The notes beneath the pieces were generated by a model, which did not search any database, had not been told where the DNA came from, and saw nothing but the letters and a program-made list of their open reading frames with translations. 64,000 nucleotides of DNA from Kordiimonadaceae bacterium. Lineage in GTDB: Bacteria; Pseudomonadota; Alphaproteobacteria; Sphingomonadales; Emcibacteraceae. Positions 27,274 through 36,142 of this stretch are shown in pieces; position 1 is the first letter of the stretch; the number at the start of each line of letters is the position of its first letter. Location of the stretch: assembly GCA_024236295.1 (NCBI GenBank), contig JACKKT010000007.1, positions 109,983-173,982 on the forward strand. The letters run 5' to 3'. Made by a program: the position numbers and the translations under genes.

Positions 27274-29010
27274 TTAGGTGAGTTGCCCTTCAAGATATTG
27301 TCTTCGGGCCTTTACCCGGGACAGTTTTCCAGAAGATGTACGTGGGAGTGACCTAGGGGGGACCAAAATAACTTTTGGTGCTTTGCCGATAACGGCTTGT
27401 ACTTCATGCTTAATTCTGTTTTCCAGATCAATTCGGTCTTCTTCATCACGTTTGCGGCACTGTACCAATATTGCCGGTATTTCTTCATTATTTTCGCCGG
27501 GTATTGAAATAGCAGCACTGTCTCCGGAACGAAGCTCAGGTAATTTTTCCACGGCCCATTCAATATCATGGGGCCAGTGGTTTTTACCATTAATAATAAT
27601 CAGGTCTTTAATCCGACCAATAATATAAAGTGAACCTTCAGCCATATAGCCGATATCACCGGTATCAAGCCATCCGTCTTCCGACAGGCACTGTCGGGTT
27701 GCTTCCTCGTCCATATAATAGCCAACCATGACGCTTGGTCCTTTGACACAGACACGTCCAATTTCTCGTTCAAGAAGTGCATCGTCATGTTCATCACGGA
27801 TTTCTAGTTCATACTCAGGTAATGGCTTGCCGCAATTGACAACTTCACGGTAATTGGCTCCATTGCCATTTAATTTATGGTCCTGTACAGATTTTACATC
27901 ACCACTTAAGACTTCTTCACTAACGAGGTCCACCTCATATCCTGAAAATGCGGGCGCAAAACTAACAGCAAGAGTGCATTCAGCCAGACCATAACTTGGC
28001 ATAAAGGCCCTTTTGTCAAAGCCGCATTCTTTAAATGTTTCAGCAAAAATCTCAAGAACATTAGGGCGGATCATATCAGCGCCAATCCCGGCAACACGCC
28101 AGCTTGAAAGGTCAAGTCCCTCAAGGTCGGTTGAATTGGCCCGTCTTGCACAAATTTCATATCCAAATGTCGGGCCTGAGCACATAGTGCCTTTATTTTT
28201 TGAAATCAGTTTAAGCCATTGCATAGGGCGCCTGGCAAATGCTTCGGTTGCTAGATAATCGATGGATACTTGACAGGCGATTGGAGAAATAAGCATGCCA
28301 ACAAGCCCCATATCATGATAAAATGGTAACCATGATACGGCGCGGTCATTCTCTGTAACTTCCATGCCGATTTTGCCAATACCATGACTGTTTGACATTA
28401 ATGAACGATGTGTGACAGCAACACCATGTGGGAAACGCGTGCTGCCAGAGGAATACTGAAGATAGGCAAGGTCGTCCGGTGTCACTTCCGGAAGAATTAT
28501 ATTTTCAATATCCTTGTCGCTTGCCTGCGCTTCAAATGTATCCGGAGTGCCAACAAAAACCATTTCAAGGCCATTTGTCGCTTCATCAAGAAGAGGCAGC
28601 ATATAAGCGGCTGACATTGCAACCGTTGCACCACAGCTTTTCATTTGCTGATGAAGCTGTTCTGTATATCCTTCACGACCACCAAAGGATGTTGGTAGGG
28701 GAAGAGGAACAGGGAGTAAGCCGGCATATTGACAGCCTAGAAAATAACAAACGAAATCTTCATTGGTTTCAGCAATCAGAGCAACTCTTGAATTTTTCTC
28801 AATACCAAAATGAACCAGTCTTCGGCCAATTTCCATAGAACGGTCTCTGACTTGTGTATAGGTGATGCTGCTTTCCAGTTCTCCGCGCGGAGAATAGAAA
28901 TTAAGGCCCCTTACGCCCTTGGCTGCGTAGTCCAGTGCTTCCAGTAGCGTATTGAATTCGGCATATTTTCGTGGAAGACCCGGGTCTAATGTTGGTGTAG
29001 GTTCAAGCAT
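27274..29010 (-). CDS. aasR: Fatty acyl-AMP ligase / acyl-ACP synthetase of the sphingolipid locus
   Basis: 578 residues, ANL superfamily of the fatty-acyl-AMP-ligase subtype. ATP-binding loop YLQYSSGSTRFPHGVAVTH, then SWLPFYHDMGLVGMLISPI (FAAL signature), GYYMDEEATRQ, WLDTGDIGYMAEGSLYIIGR and a C-terminal SLPRTSSGKLSR with the catalytic Lys. It activates a fatty acid and most likely loads AcpR, supplying Spt. First gene of the operon; 86 bases separate it from cerR. Confidence 0.87.
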   Translation of the reverse strand: MLEPTPTLDPGLPRKYAEFNTLLEALDYAAKGVRGLNFYSPRGELESSITYTQVRDRSMEIGRRLVHFGIEKNSRVALIAETNEDFVCYFLGCQYAGLLPVPLPLPTSFGGREGYTEQLHQQMKSCGATVAMSAAYMLPLLDEATNGLEMVFVGTPDTFEAQASDKDIENIILPEVTPDDLAYLQYSSGSTRFPHGVAVTHRSLMSNSHGIGKIGMEVTENDRAVSWLPFYHDMGLVGMLISPIACQVSIDYLATEAFARRPMQWLKLISKNKGTMCSGPTFGYEICARRANSTDLEGLDLSSWRVAGIGADMIRPNVLEIFAETFKECGFDKRAFMPSYGLAECTLAVSFAPAFSGYEVDLVSEEVLSGDVKSVQDHKLNGNGANYREVVNCGKPLPEYELEIRDEHDDALLEREIGRVCVKGPSVMVGYYMDEEATRQCLSEDGWLDTGDIGYMAEGSLYIIGRIKDLIIINGKNHWPHDIEWAVEKLPELRSGDSAAISIPGENNEEIPAILVQCRKRDEEDRIDLENRIKHEVQAVIGKAPKVILVPPRSLPRTSSGKLSRVKARRQYLEGQLT

Positions 29011-29269
29011 ATATGAATAATGTCACTCAGCTGTTTTAAATAAAGTTATGTGAAAAAGTCCAGAACTGAACTATTGGCTTTTCCCGTTTTTAAAAGTTTA
29101 TCTTTAAAAATAACTCATATGTCATATTTGTTTAATATATAATTTCACCTTCGATACATGCTGTTACATATAATCGCAAGTTATTTTTTATTTATTAGTG
29201 CGCATTTTACAGTGCGAATTGGTTTTTGCCAACTAATAAAAGAAACGGTTGAAATATATATAATTTTAT

Positions 29270-30169
29270 CTATTTCCTGACTAGTGTCTTTTTTTTGATT
29301 TGAGAGACATAAATTCCTCCTGCAATAAAAAGAATGGCAAAGAAAGTTGTCGGTTTTAATGTTTCATCCAGAAATAAATATCCGGCCAATACACCGACCA
29401 CCGGTATGATGTATGTGTTATAGGATACAAATGTAGAACCAGCAATTTGTGTGAATACGACCATCACCATTGTGGTTATACCCGTTGGCAGTATGCCAAG
29501 ATATAAAAGTGAAAGAATTTCAAGAGTACCAAAATTTGTGAAGGAAGGGTGCTCCAACAGTATGGCAAGCGGCCATAGTAAAACAGAAGTTGTCGTCAGC
29601 ATAACAAATGACGTGCGAATAGGATCGGATTTTACATATCTTCGAATGAGGATATTGGCGAGTGCGTAACCGAAAGAAGCCACCATCATTGCTATGAGTG
29701 CATAAAATGCAAGATTTTCATGATCGCTGGTGATAAAAAGTGAATCGTAAAAGAGCACCAATATTCCGCAAATGCCGCTTATAATGCCTACAAATCCAAG
29801 CAAGTTCATTTTTTCATCGTTGAAATGGGCCATAACAAAAACCATAAGCGGAATAACGGACATACAAATGGCGCCAGTACCAGCATTTATGTAAAGCATT
29901 GCCCAACTAATAAGTACAAAGGGCACTCCTGTTCCAATCAATCCGATAACAGATCCTTTTACCCAGATTGATCTGTGGTTGGGGAGTTTTTCTCCTTTTG
30001 AAATAATATAAATAGCAATAATTATTGCACCAACCGAAATTCTTGATGCTGCAATAGTTATCGGAGGAACGGTAGGAGCAATCATTTTTAAAAATAAAAA
30101 TGACATACCCCAGACACTGGAAAGGAATAATAAATATAAATAATGTGATAAGGGTCTATGCTCGGTCAT
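29270..30169 (-). CDS. EamA/DMT-superfamily transporter
   Basis: 299 residues, ten predicted membrane helices in two EamA repeats; the N-terminal SSVWGMSFLFLKMIAP and the second-half GYALANILIRRYV and LGILPTGITTMVMVVF segments are typical. Drug/metabolite exporter family; substrate not deducible. It lies 260 bases beyond the acyl-ACP ligase start on the same strand with its own leader, so a link to sphingolipids is not evident. Divergent from recX. Confidence 0.9.
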   Translation of the reverse strand: MTEHRPLSHYLYLLFLSSVWGMSFLFLKMIAPTVPPITIAASRISVGAIIIAIYIISKGEKLPNHRSIWVKGSVIGLIGTGVPFVLISWAMLYINAGTGAICMSVIPLMVFVMAHFNDEKMNLLGFVGIISGICGILVLFYDSLFITSDHENLAFYALIAMMVASFGYALANILIRRYVKSDPIRTSFVMLTTTSVLLWPLAILLEHPSFTNFGTLEILSLLYLGILPTGITTMVMVVFTQIAGSTFVSYNTYIIPVVGVLAGYLFLDETLKPTTFFAILFIAGGIYVSQIKKKTLVRK

Positions 30170-30191
30170 TGGAAATGGTTAATCTCTGCAA

Positions 30192-30761
30192 ATGAACAAA
30201 AATAATAAGAAATTTAAATTAACAAAAGAATTTATTCAAAAAGCAGCCTATCGTCACCTTGAAAGATATGCAACATCGGAAGCGAATTTAAAATTTATTC
30301 TGAATAGAAAAGTTGATCGTCAGCTAGTGAATATTGATAATGCAGAGGATTTAAGACAAGAAGCCCGTATATGGGTAATGGATGCAGTTAAAAAATGTGT
30401 CGAACTTGGTTTGGTGAATGATCAGCTTTATGCTGAAGCAAAAATAAATGCCTATCTGAATTCTGGAAATTCATTAAATATTGCAAAAAACAAACTGAGA
30501 TCAAAAGGTCTGTCAACAAGACTAATTTCGGAAATGGTTTCCGAAATAGAAGAAAAATCACCAGATATCAATTTCATCAGTGCAATAAAATATGCGAAAA
30601 AAAGACGTTTTGGACCTTACCGGATCAGGAAAGCCAATGAGGATACCGAAAGAAAAGAACAGGCATCCATGGCTAGAGCTGGCTTTTCATTTGATGAAAT
30701 AATGCGGGTTTTAAAGGCTGATGGCGAGGATTTGGAAAGTTTTCTCTATGAAAATAAATAA
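30192..30761 (+). CDS. recX: Regulatory protein RecX
   Basis: 189 residues with RecX three-helix repeats: IQKAAYRHLERYATSEANLK, then LGLVNDQLYAEAKINAYLNSG and a C-terminal GFSFDEIMRVLKAD. RecX binds RecA filaments and limits recombinase activity. recA is not adjacent. Followed by an MFS gene whose best start (30748) overlaps the recX end by 14 bases. Confidence 0.88.
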   Translation: MNKNNKKFKLTKEFIQKAAYRHLERYATSEANLKFILNRKVDRQLVNIDNAEDLRQEARIWVMDAVKKCVELGLVNDQLYAEAKINAYLNSGNSLNIAKNKLRSKGLSTRLISEMVSEIEEKSPDINFISAIKYAKKRRFGPYRIRKANEDTERKEQASMARAGFSFDEIMRVLKADGEDLESFLYENK

Positions 30762-31899
30762 CATTGCTTTTTTAAAGCTATCCGCCAATTACACAAGTCT
30801 TTATTTTTATCTCGGCATTATGACACCATTTTGGGGAATGTGGCTGCGGAATAAAGGATTATCCCCAAGCGAAATTGGCATCATCATCGCCCTTCCCTAT
30901 ATCATGAAAATCATTATCGTGCCATTGGTTAGCCAGGCTGCTGACCGCAGGGATGAATATTGGCGGCCGCTTCTAATTTCAGTTTGTTGCGGAACCATAT
31001 TTTCGACATTTTATTTTTTTGATTTGAATTTCTGGACGCTGCTTCTAACAACTTTTCTTGTAAATTTATTTGTGCCCGCGATTACACCGCTTCTTGAAAC
31101 CATAACGGTAAGTCAGACGGTAAAGCATAACCTGAATTATGGCCGTATCCGCTCATTCGGGTCTTTTTCCTTTATTGCAAGCTCAGTTGCAATTGGAGTA
31201 TTTTTAAAATCAAATTCTATAAATGATGTGATCTGGATTGTTTATGGCTCCTTGTTGCTTATGATTATTACCACCTATAACCTGCCACGCGGAAATAAAA
31301 AAATCATTCATGATGATGAGCAGATCGTTTCCCCCATAAGATTTTTACTGAGTAGCAGTGAATTTATCTGGTTTCTTGTTATTGTCGGACTGTTACAGAT
31401 GAGCCATGGAGTTTATTATTCAATGGGCAGCATTTACTGGCAGGAAAATGGTATCAGCGAAGATTTCATTGGTCTGTTGTGGGGGGCGGGTGTTATTGCC
31501 GAAATTCTTCTTTTTATCTTTTGTAACAACTTGATTAAAAAAAATCCTGTTTTCATTATATTTGCGGTCATCGGGTTTTTTGGAATATTGCGCTGGTTTA
31601 TTTTTTCAACGACATTTAACCTTCCGGTCCTGTTTGCTGCGCAAGTTTTACACGGTCTTACCTTTGGTGCCAGTCATCTTGCTGCCATTCATTATCTGGG
31701 CAATAAAATAGGTGGCGGTTGCGGCGGAACCGCACAAAGCCTTTATTCTTCGTTGCCGCTTGGGCTCGGTATGGGGCTTGCAACCTATGTCGGCGGGGTG
31801 GTTTATGAAACTGCTGCTGGTGGTGCCTATATTGTTATGAGCTTTCTTTGCGCAATGGCATTTTTACTGTCCATTATTTATTTTTATCGCAAAAAATAG
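30748..31899 (+). CDS. Major facilitator superfamily transporter (MFS_1-like/PucC-like)
   Basis: 383 residues from ATG 30748; an in-frame ATG at 30721 is inside recX and adds a non-family peptide. Twelve helices. MFS landmarks: GLSPSEIGIIIALPYIMKI, loop 2-3 SQAADRRDEYW, and RIRSFGSFSFIASSVAIGVF, which is typical of the 3-phenylpropionate/nucleoside-transporter-like branch. Substrate unknown. Translationally coupled to recX. Confidence 0.87.
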   Translation: MKINNIAFLKLSANYTSLYFYLGIMTPFWGMWLRNKGLSPSEIGIIIALPYIMKIIIVPLVSQAADRRDEYWRPLLISVCCGTIFSTFYFFDLNFWTLLLTTFLVNLFVPAITPLLETITVSQTVKHNLNYGRIRSFGSFSFIASSVAIGVFLKSNSINDVIWIVYGSLLLMIITTYNLPRGNKKIIHDDEQIVSPIRFLLSSSEFIWFLVIVGLLQMSHGVYYSMGSIYWQENGISEDFIGLLWGAGVIAEILLFIFCNNLIKKNPVFIIFAVIGFFGILRWFIFSTTFNLPVLFAAQVLHGLTFGASHLAAIHYLGNKIGGGCGGTAQSLYSSLPLGLGMGLATYVGGVVYETAAGGAYIVMSFLCAMAFLLSIIYFYRKK

Positions 31900-32001
31900 T
31901 CTTTTTATCCCAATTGAAAAAAATAACGTCAGGTTTTTAAATCCACTGCGTATTATGAGTACATGACTTGTGGGAATGGGATAAAATTTTTGGAGATTAA
32001 A

Positions 32002-32484
32002 ATGACTAAATCTATTTATGTAATTACCGGTGTACTTGCCCTAACCTTCACAGGCGTTGCGATGTCTCAAGAGGAAGGTCGCGGCATGTCAATGATGGAT
32101 ACAAACAAAAACGGCACTGTTGAGAAATCAGAATTTTCAGCAATGCTGGAAAAACGCTTTACTGAAACAGATAAGAATGGTGGTGGCATTACACTTGACG
32201 AATATAAAGCAAAAGCAAATGCAGACCGAGAAGCAATGATGGCCAAACGTAAGGAAATGGCTGAAGACCGTAAAGAGGAACGTGAAAAACGTGCTGAAGA
32301 GCGACTTCAAAAACGCTTTGAAAGTATGGATGCCGATAAAAACGGTACAGTCTCAGCAGAAGAGTATAAAGCGGCCGGTGAAAAAATGTTTGACCGTATG
32401 GACCGAAATGGTGATGGCATTCTGAATGATCGCCGTGGTCGTGGTGACAGAATGCGTGATAAACCCCGCGCAATGCGTAACTAA
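32002..32484 (+). CDS. Exported EF-hand protein
   Basis: 160 residues from ATG 32002, with a GGAG ribosome site at 31992-31995; an upstream start at 31963 would spoil the signal peptide. Signal sequence 1-21, then EF-hand loops beginning at D33 (DTNKNGTVEKSE), D57 (DKNGGGITLDE), D110 (DADKNGTVSAEE) and D134 (DRNGDGILND). A charged coiled coil lies at about 74-108 between the two pairs. Presumed periplasmic calcium-binding protein (calmodulin-like family). Followed by a strong terminator. Confidence 0.88.
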   Translation: MTKSIYVITGVLALTFTGVAMSQEEGRGMSMMDTNKNGTVEKSEFSAMLEKRFTETDKNGGGITLDEYKAKANADREAMMAKRKEMAEDRKEEREKRAEERLQKRFESMDADKNGTVSAEEYKAAGEKMFDRMDRNGDGILNDRRGRGDRMRDKPRAMRN

Positions 32485-32544
32485 TTCATATCTAATGTCC
32501 CGTGCGTCTAAGAATTACCCCATAAATTCTTAAACGTATCACTG

Positions 32545-32575
32545 AAAGGCGGGAAATTATTCCCGCCTTTTTTTT
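32545..32575 (+). terminator. Rho-independent terminator
   Basis: Perfect stem AAAGGCGGGA (32545-32554) / TCCCGCCTTT (32561-32570), 6-base loop, followed by a run of T. Terminates the EF-hand transcript ahead of dapA. Confidence 0.92.
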
Positions 32576-32665
32576 GTTTAATTTCACCGCTATAACCTTA
32601 TATGCTTGCAGTGTTGCGCAGTGCAGCTTATTTTGCAGTTAATTACAGAAAATTGGAGCATAAAT

Positions 32666-33547
32666 ATGTTTGGCGGATCAATACCGGCCCTTATCACACC
32701 TTTTAAAAACCGCGAGTTTGATGAAGATACGTACCGAAAGTTTGTCAGCTGGCAAATTGAACAGGGCTCCACTGGCGTTGTCCCATGTGGTACTACAGGC
32801 GAATCCCCGACCCTTGATCATGCTGAACACAGGGCTGTTACCGAAGCCTGCATAGATGAAGTGGCTGGCAGGGTACCAGTGCTCGCCGGATGTGGGTCAA
32901 ATTCAACCCGTGAAGCAATCGGTCTGACAAAGCACGCGAAAGAGGCGGGTGCGGACGGCGCCCTGATCGTTACGCCCTATTATAACAAACCAAATCAGGA
33001 GGGGATGTTTCAGCATTTCAAGGCTATTAATGATGCCGTAAGCCTGCCGATCATTATTTATAATATCCCGGGGCGAAGTGTCGTCGACATGAGCGTGGAG
33101 ACCATGGCAAGATGTTTTCATGAACTGGAAAATGTGATCGGGGTTAAGGATGCAACCGGCAATCTGGCACGGGTGCCACTTCAACGTGCGGCCTGTGGTA
33201 AGGAATTTATCCAGCTTTCCGGCGAAGATCAGACCGCATTGGCCTTTAATGCTCATGGTGGTGTTGGCTGTATTTCGGTGACGGCCAATATCGCCCCAAA
33301 GCTGGTTTCGGACTTTCAGAAGGCGTCTTTAGCGGGGGATCATAAGAAAGCACTTGAACTTGAAGACAAACTTACGGCGCTTCATGACGTGATGTTTATT
33401 GAACCCAGTCCAGGGCCCGTTAAATATGCGGCGTCCTTGCTGGGCTTATGCCTGCCTGATATGCGCCTGCCACTGGTTCCGATAAGCGATGCGACCAAAG
33501 CAAAAGTAAAAGCCGCCATGATAGGAGCAGGGCTTCTGGAAAATTAA
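32666..33547 (+). CDS. dapA: 4-hydroxy-tetrahydrodipicolinate synthase
   Basis: 293 residues from ATG 32666 (GGAG at 32655-32658); an upstream in-frame start adds 20 residues not found in the family. Condenses pyruvate and aspartate semialdehyde in lysine/diaminopimelate synthesis. Schiff-base lysine K161 in IGVKDATGN, CGTTGESPTL (41-50), and the catalytic Tyr and Arg in IIIYNIPGR. Followed one base later by smpB, a pairing common in alphaproteobacteria. Confidence 0.97.
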   Translation: MFGGSIPALITPFKNREFDEDTYRKFVSWQIEQGSTGVVPCGTTGESPTLDHAEHRAVTEACIDEVAGRVPVLAGCGSNSTREAIGLTKHAKEAGADGALIVTPYYNKPNQEGMFQHFKAINDAVSLPIIIYNIPGRSVVDMSVETMARCFHELENVIGVKDATGNLARVPLQRAACGKEFIQLSGEDQTALAFNAHGGVGCISVTANIAPKLVSDFQKASLAGDHKKALELEDKLTALHDVMFIEPSPGPVKYAASLLGLCLPDMRLPLVPISDATKAKVKAAMIGAGLLEN

Positions 33548-33548
33548 A

Positions 33549-34022
33549 ATGGCAAATGATAAAAAAAACAGTGCTTATAAGGTTATCGCGCTGAACCGCA
33601 AGGCACGACATAATTATATTATTGAAGAGGAAATTGAAGCCGGAATAGTGCTAAGCGGGTCAGAGGTTAAATCGCTTCGTGCTGGTGAAAGCAATATTAC
33701 CGACAGTTACGCCGAAGTGAAAGACGGCGAAGTTTTTCTGATCAATGCCTATATCAAGGAATATGAACAGGCTAACCGCTTTAACCATAGTGCGCGGCGG
33801 GTCAGAAAACTGCTTCTTCACCGTAAACAGATCAACAAAATGATGGCGGCCGTGCAGCGCAAGGGCATGACGCTTGTCACCTTAAAGCTTTATTTTAATG
33901 ACCAGAACCGCGCCAAAGTGCTTCTAGGGCTCGCACGGGGTAAAAAGCTTCATGACAAGCGGGCTTCAGATAAAGAGCGTGACTGGAACCGTCAAAAAGA
34001 GCGGCTGTTAAAAGACGGGTAA
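33549..34022 (+). CDS. smpB: SsrA-binding protein SmpB
   Basis: 157 residues, standard length. Family core: NRKARHNYIIEEEIEAGIVL, LSGSEVKSLRAGESNITDSY and the C-terminal KKLHDKRASDKERDWNRQKE tail that enters the ribosomal A site. Binds tmRNA for rescue of stalled ribosomes. The tmRNA gene itself is not in the window. Confidence 0.97.
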   Translation: MANDKKNSAYKVIALNRKARHNYIIEEEIEAGIVLSGSEVKSLRAGESNITDSYAEVKDGEVFLINAYIKEYEQANRFNHSARRVRKLLLHRKQINKMMAAVQRKGMTLVTLKLYFNDQNRAKVLLGLARGKKLHDKRASDKERDWNRQKERLLKDG

Positions 34023-34041
34023 AAAACGGGGGAACAGGCGG

Positions 34042-34626
34042 ATGTCAGATTTAACACTGGACGATTTTCTGACCGAGATCAGAGCCTGTAAAATCTGTGA
34101 AAAATCCTTGCCTGATGGTGTAAGGCCAGTTCTTCGCGCGGGCGAGGGGGCAAAAATCCTTATCGTCGGGCAGGCGCCGGGCCGCCGCGTTCATGCAAGC
34201 GGTATTCCCTTTGATGATCCAAGCGGCGACCGGCTTCGTGACTGGATGGGTGTGGATAAGGATATTTTTTACGACACATCCAAAATCAATATTGTGCCGA
34301 TGGGCTTTTGCTATCCGGGGACAGGGAAAAGTGGTGACCTCCCACCCAGAAAGGAATGTGCCGACGCCTGGCGCGCGCCACTGATGGTAAAACTGTCCTC
34401 GGTCGAACTTACACTGGTGATCGGTCAGTATGCCATTGACTGGCATCTGGGTAACAGGCGCAAAAAAACACTGACCGATACGGTTCGAACCTGGCAGGAA
34501 TACTGGCCCGATTATGTCGTGCTGCCCCATCCCAGCCCGCGCAATAATATCTGGCTTCGGAAAAATGACTGGTTCGAAACTGAAATCCTTCCCCCGCTTA
34601 AAAAACGCATCAGGGAATTGCTTTGA
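34042..34626 (+). CDS. Uracil-DNA glycosylase superfamily protein (Fe-S type)
   Basis: 194 residues. Motif 1 is IVGQAPGRRVHASGIPFDDP, comparable to the GE/QxPG loop of family 4 and 5 UDGs, and motif 2 is VVLPHPSPRNNI. Four cysteines C16, C19, C90 and C106 have the order expected for a 4Fe-4S cluster. A base-excision activity is plausible, but the PGRRVH loop differs from the usual PG-x-x-E/D of known UDGs, so the exact substrate is open. Twenty bases downstream of smpB. Confidence 0.82.
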   Translation: MSDLTLDDFLTEIRACKICEKSLPDGVRPVLRAGEGAKILIVGQAPGRRVHASGIPFDDPSGDRLRDWMGVDKDIFYDTSKINIVPMGFCYPGTGKSGDLPPRKECADAWRAPLMVKLSSVELTLVIGQYAIDWHLGNRRKKTLTDTVRTWQEYWPDYVVLPHPSPRNNIWLRKNDWFETEILPPLKKRIRELL

Positions 34627-34724
34627 ATAAATTGCTGATATGAGTTCTGTCTGCTTTGATTTTATGAGAATAGGCAGCTTTTTTTGTAATTAATGATTTC
34701 TAAAAACACATTATTTATACCAAT

Positions 34725-34764
34725 TATCTTGACATCAAGATATATTTATCTTTATATCAAGATA
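34725..34764 (+). promoter_or_regulatory. Twin palindromic operator and promoter upstream of the MarR/NAT pair
   Basis: Two 18-bp dyads: TATCTTGA-CA-TCAAGATA (34725-34742, perfect 8-bp arms) and TATCTTTA-TA-TCAAGATA (34747-34764, one arm mismatch). Their centres are 22 bp apart, two helical turns. A TTGACA (34729-34734) lies in the first dyad and a TTATAT-like -10 in the second, so binding would block transcription. Expected site of the MarR protein encoded 19 bases downstream. Confidence 0.75.
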
Positions 34765-34782
34765 ATTATTAAAGGATTTTAA

Positions 34783-35289
34783 ATGAGTGATAGCATAGAT
34801 CAATTTTTTTCCGAGTGGTCATCCCAGGTTACAACACTCCCTGATATAACGAAGGAAATGCAATATATTTACCGTATTGCAAAAATCAGCCGAATTTTGG
34901 GGGAACGGCTGGATCAGACCTGTAATTTGTTTGGGATTACCCGCTCCCAGTTTGAAGCAATGGCCGTTTTGCGCCGGCTCCATCCTAAAGCTTTAAACGC
35001 GCAGGAAATTATGCAAGCCAGTATGCTTACTTCAGGATCAGTAACAGCAATGATCAATCAACTGTTAAATGCCGGGCTGGTGAAGCGCAAAGCAGACCCT
35101 GAGGATGCCCGTCGCATCCAAATTACATTGACAACTAAAGGGATCAGGATAATTGAGGCAGCTCTGAAAGACCGAATAAATGATAATAAAAAACTGGCTA
35201 ATTTGCTTACTATGGATGATCGGCAAAAAATGAATGATCTAATGAGAGACTTGCTTACTAAACTAGAAAAATCAGAGCAACAATTATGA
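34783..35289 (+). CDS. MarR family transcriptional regulator
   Basis: 168 residues. Winged helix-turn-helix with recognition-helix region MQASMLTSGSVTAMINQLL and wing KRKADPEDARRIQITLT, the diagnostic MarR D-x-R-D-x-R-like segment (PEDARR). Probably represses its own operon through the twin palindrome in its promoter. Its stop overlaps the ATG of the arylamine N-acetyltransferase gene, so a phenolic or arylamine-type ligand is a reasonable guess. Confidence 0.92.
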   Translation: MSDSIDQFFSEWSSQVTTLPDITKEMQYIYRIAKISRILGERLDQTCNLFGITRSQFEAMAVLRRLHPKALNAQEIMQASMLTSGSVTAMINQLLNAGLVKRKADPEDARRIQITLTTKGIRIIEAALKDRINDNKKLANLLTMDDRQKMNDLMRDLLTKLEKSEQQL

Positions 35290-36134
35290 CCAAAAACATG
35301 CGTGATATATCTGTCAGTTCAGAATTCCCGGTAAATGATTATCTCAATCGTATTGGATTACTTTTTTTGCCAGAAGCAAATGAGGAAGGACTATTTGCTT
35401 TGGTGAAAGCGCACACCAGTGCACTTCCATTTGAAAATCTGGATACTCTGGCAGGAGTGAGAGTCCGGCTGGATGAGGGATCAATACTGGAAAAGTTATT
35501 AAAACAAAATCGTGGCGGTTACTGTTTTGAACTGAATGGACTGATGAAGATGGCTCTGAATTATGCAGGGTTCGAGGTTCACTCATTTCTTTCGCGCGTT
35601 ACTTTTCGGCGCAATAATCCGGGACCACTTTCCCACGAGGTTCTTATTGTTAAATGTAATGGGAAAGACTGGCTTGTGGACACAGGTTTTGGTGGACCGG
35701 GCCTGACTGAACCCATGAAACTTGTTGCGGATAAAATTCATGAGCAGGCGGGTGCTCGGTTTCTATTGAGTTTGCAACCCGATGATACTTTATTATTACA
35801 GCGTGAAATTGCCGGAGTATGGGTTGGTCTTTATCTAATATCGAAAGAGCTGGCAACACCGCCTGATATAGAAATGTCTAATTATTTTGTTTCGACCTAT
35901 CCTATTTCTCCATTCAGAAATCGCTTCATGTGTGTTAAAACTGATGAAAATGGTATGTGGAAAATTGAAAATTTTGAACTGATACGCCTTAATTCAATTC
36001 ACGAGATTGAACAGCGTAGCAGCTTGACTAATCAACAGGACTTTGCTGAGGCAATAAATTCTGTTTTTGGTATTAAAGTGCCGATTGAAATTACAACGAA
36101 AGCCTGGTTAAAAGTGAAAGAGAATTGTTCGTAG
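35286..36134 (+). CDS. nat: Arylamine N-acetyltransferase
   Basis: 282 residues, standard NAT length. Catalytic triad C80 (NRGGYCFELN), H117 (LSHEVLIV), D132 (WLVDTGFGG). Transfers acetyl from acetyl-CoA to arylamines and hydrazines; the natural substrate is unknown. Translationally coupled to the MarR gene by an ATGA overlap. Confidence 0.95.
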   Translation: MTKNMRDISVSSEFPVNDYLNRIGLLFLPEANEEGLFALVKAHTSALPFENLDTLAGVRVRLDEGSILEKLLKQNRGGYCFELNGLMKMALNYAGFEVHSFLSRVTFRRNNPGPLSHEVLIVKCNGKDWLVDTGFGGPGLTEPMKLVADKIHEQAGARFLLSLQPDDTLLLQREIAGVWVGLYLISKELATPPDIEMSNYFVSTYPISPFRNRFMCVKTDENGMWKIENFELIRLNSIHEIEQRSSLTNQQDFAEAINSVFGIKVPIEITTKAWLKVKENCS

Positions 36135-36142
36135 AATTACTA

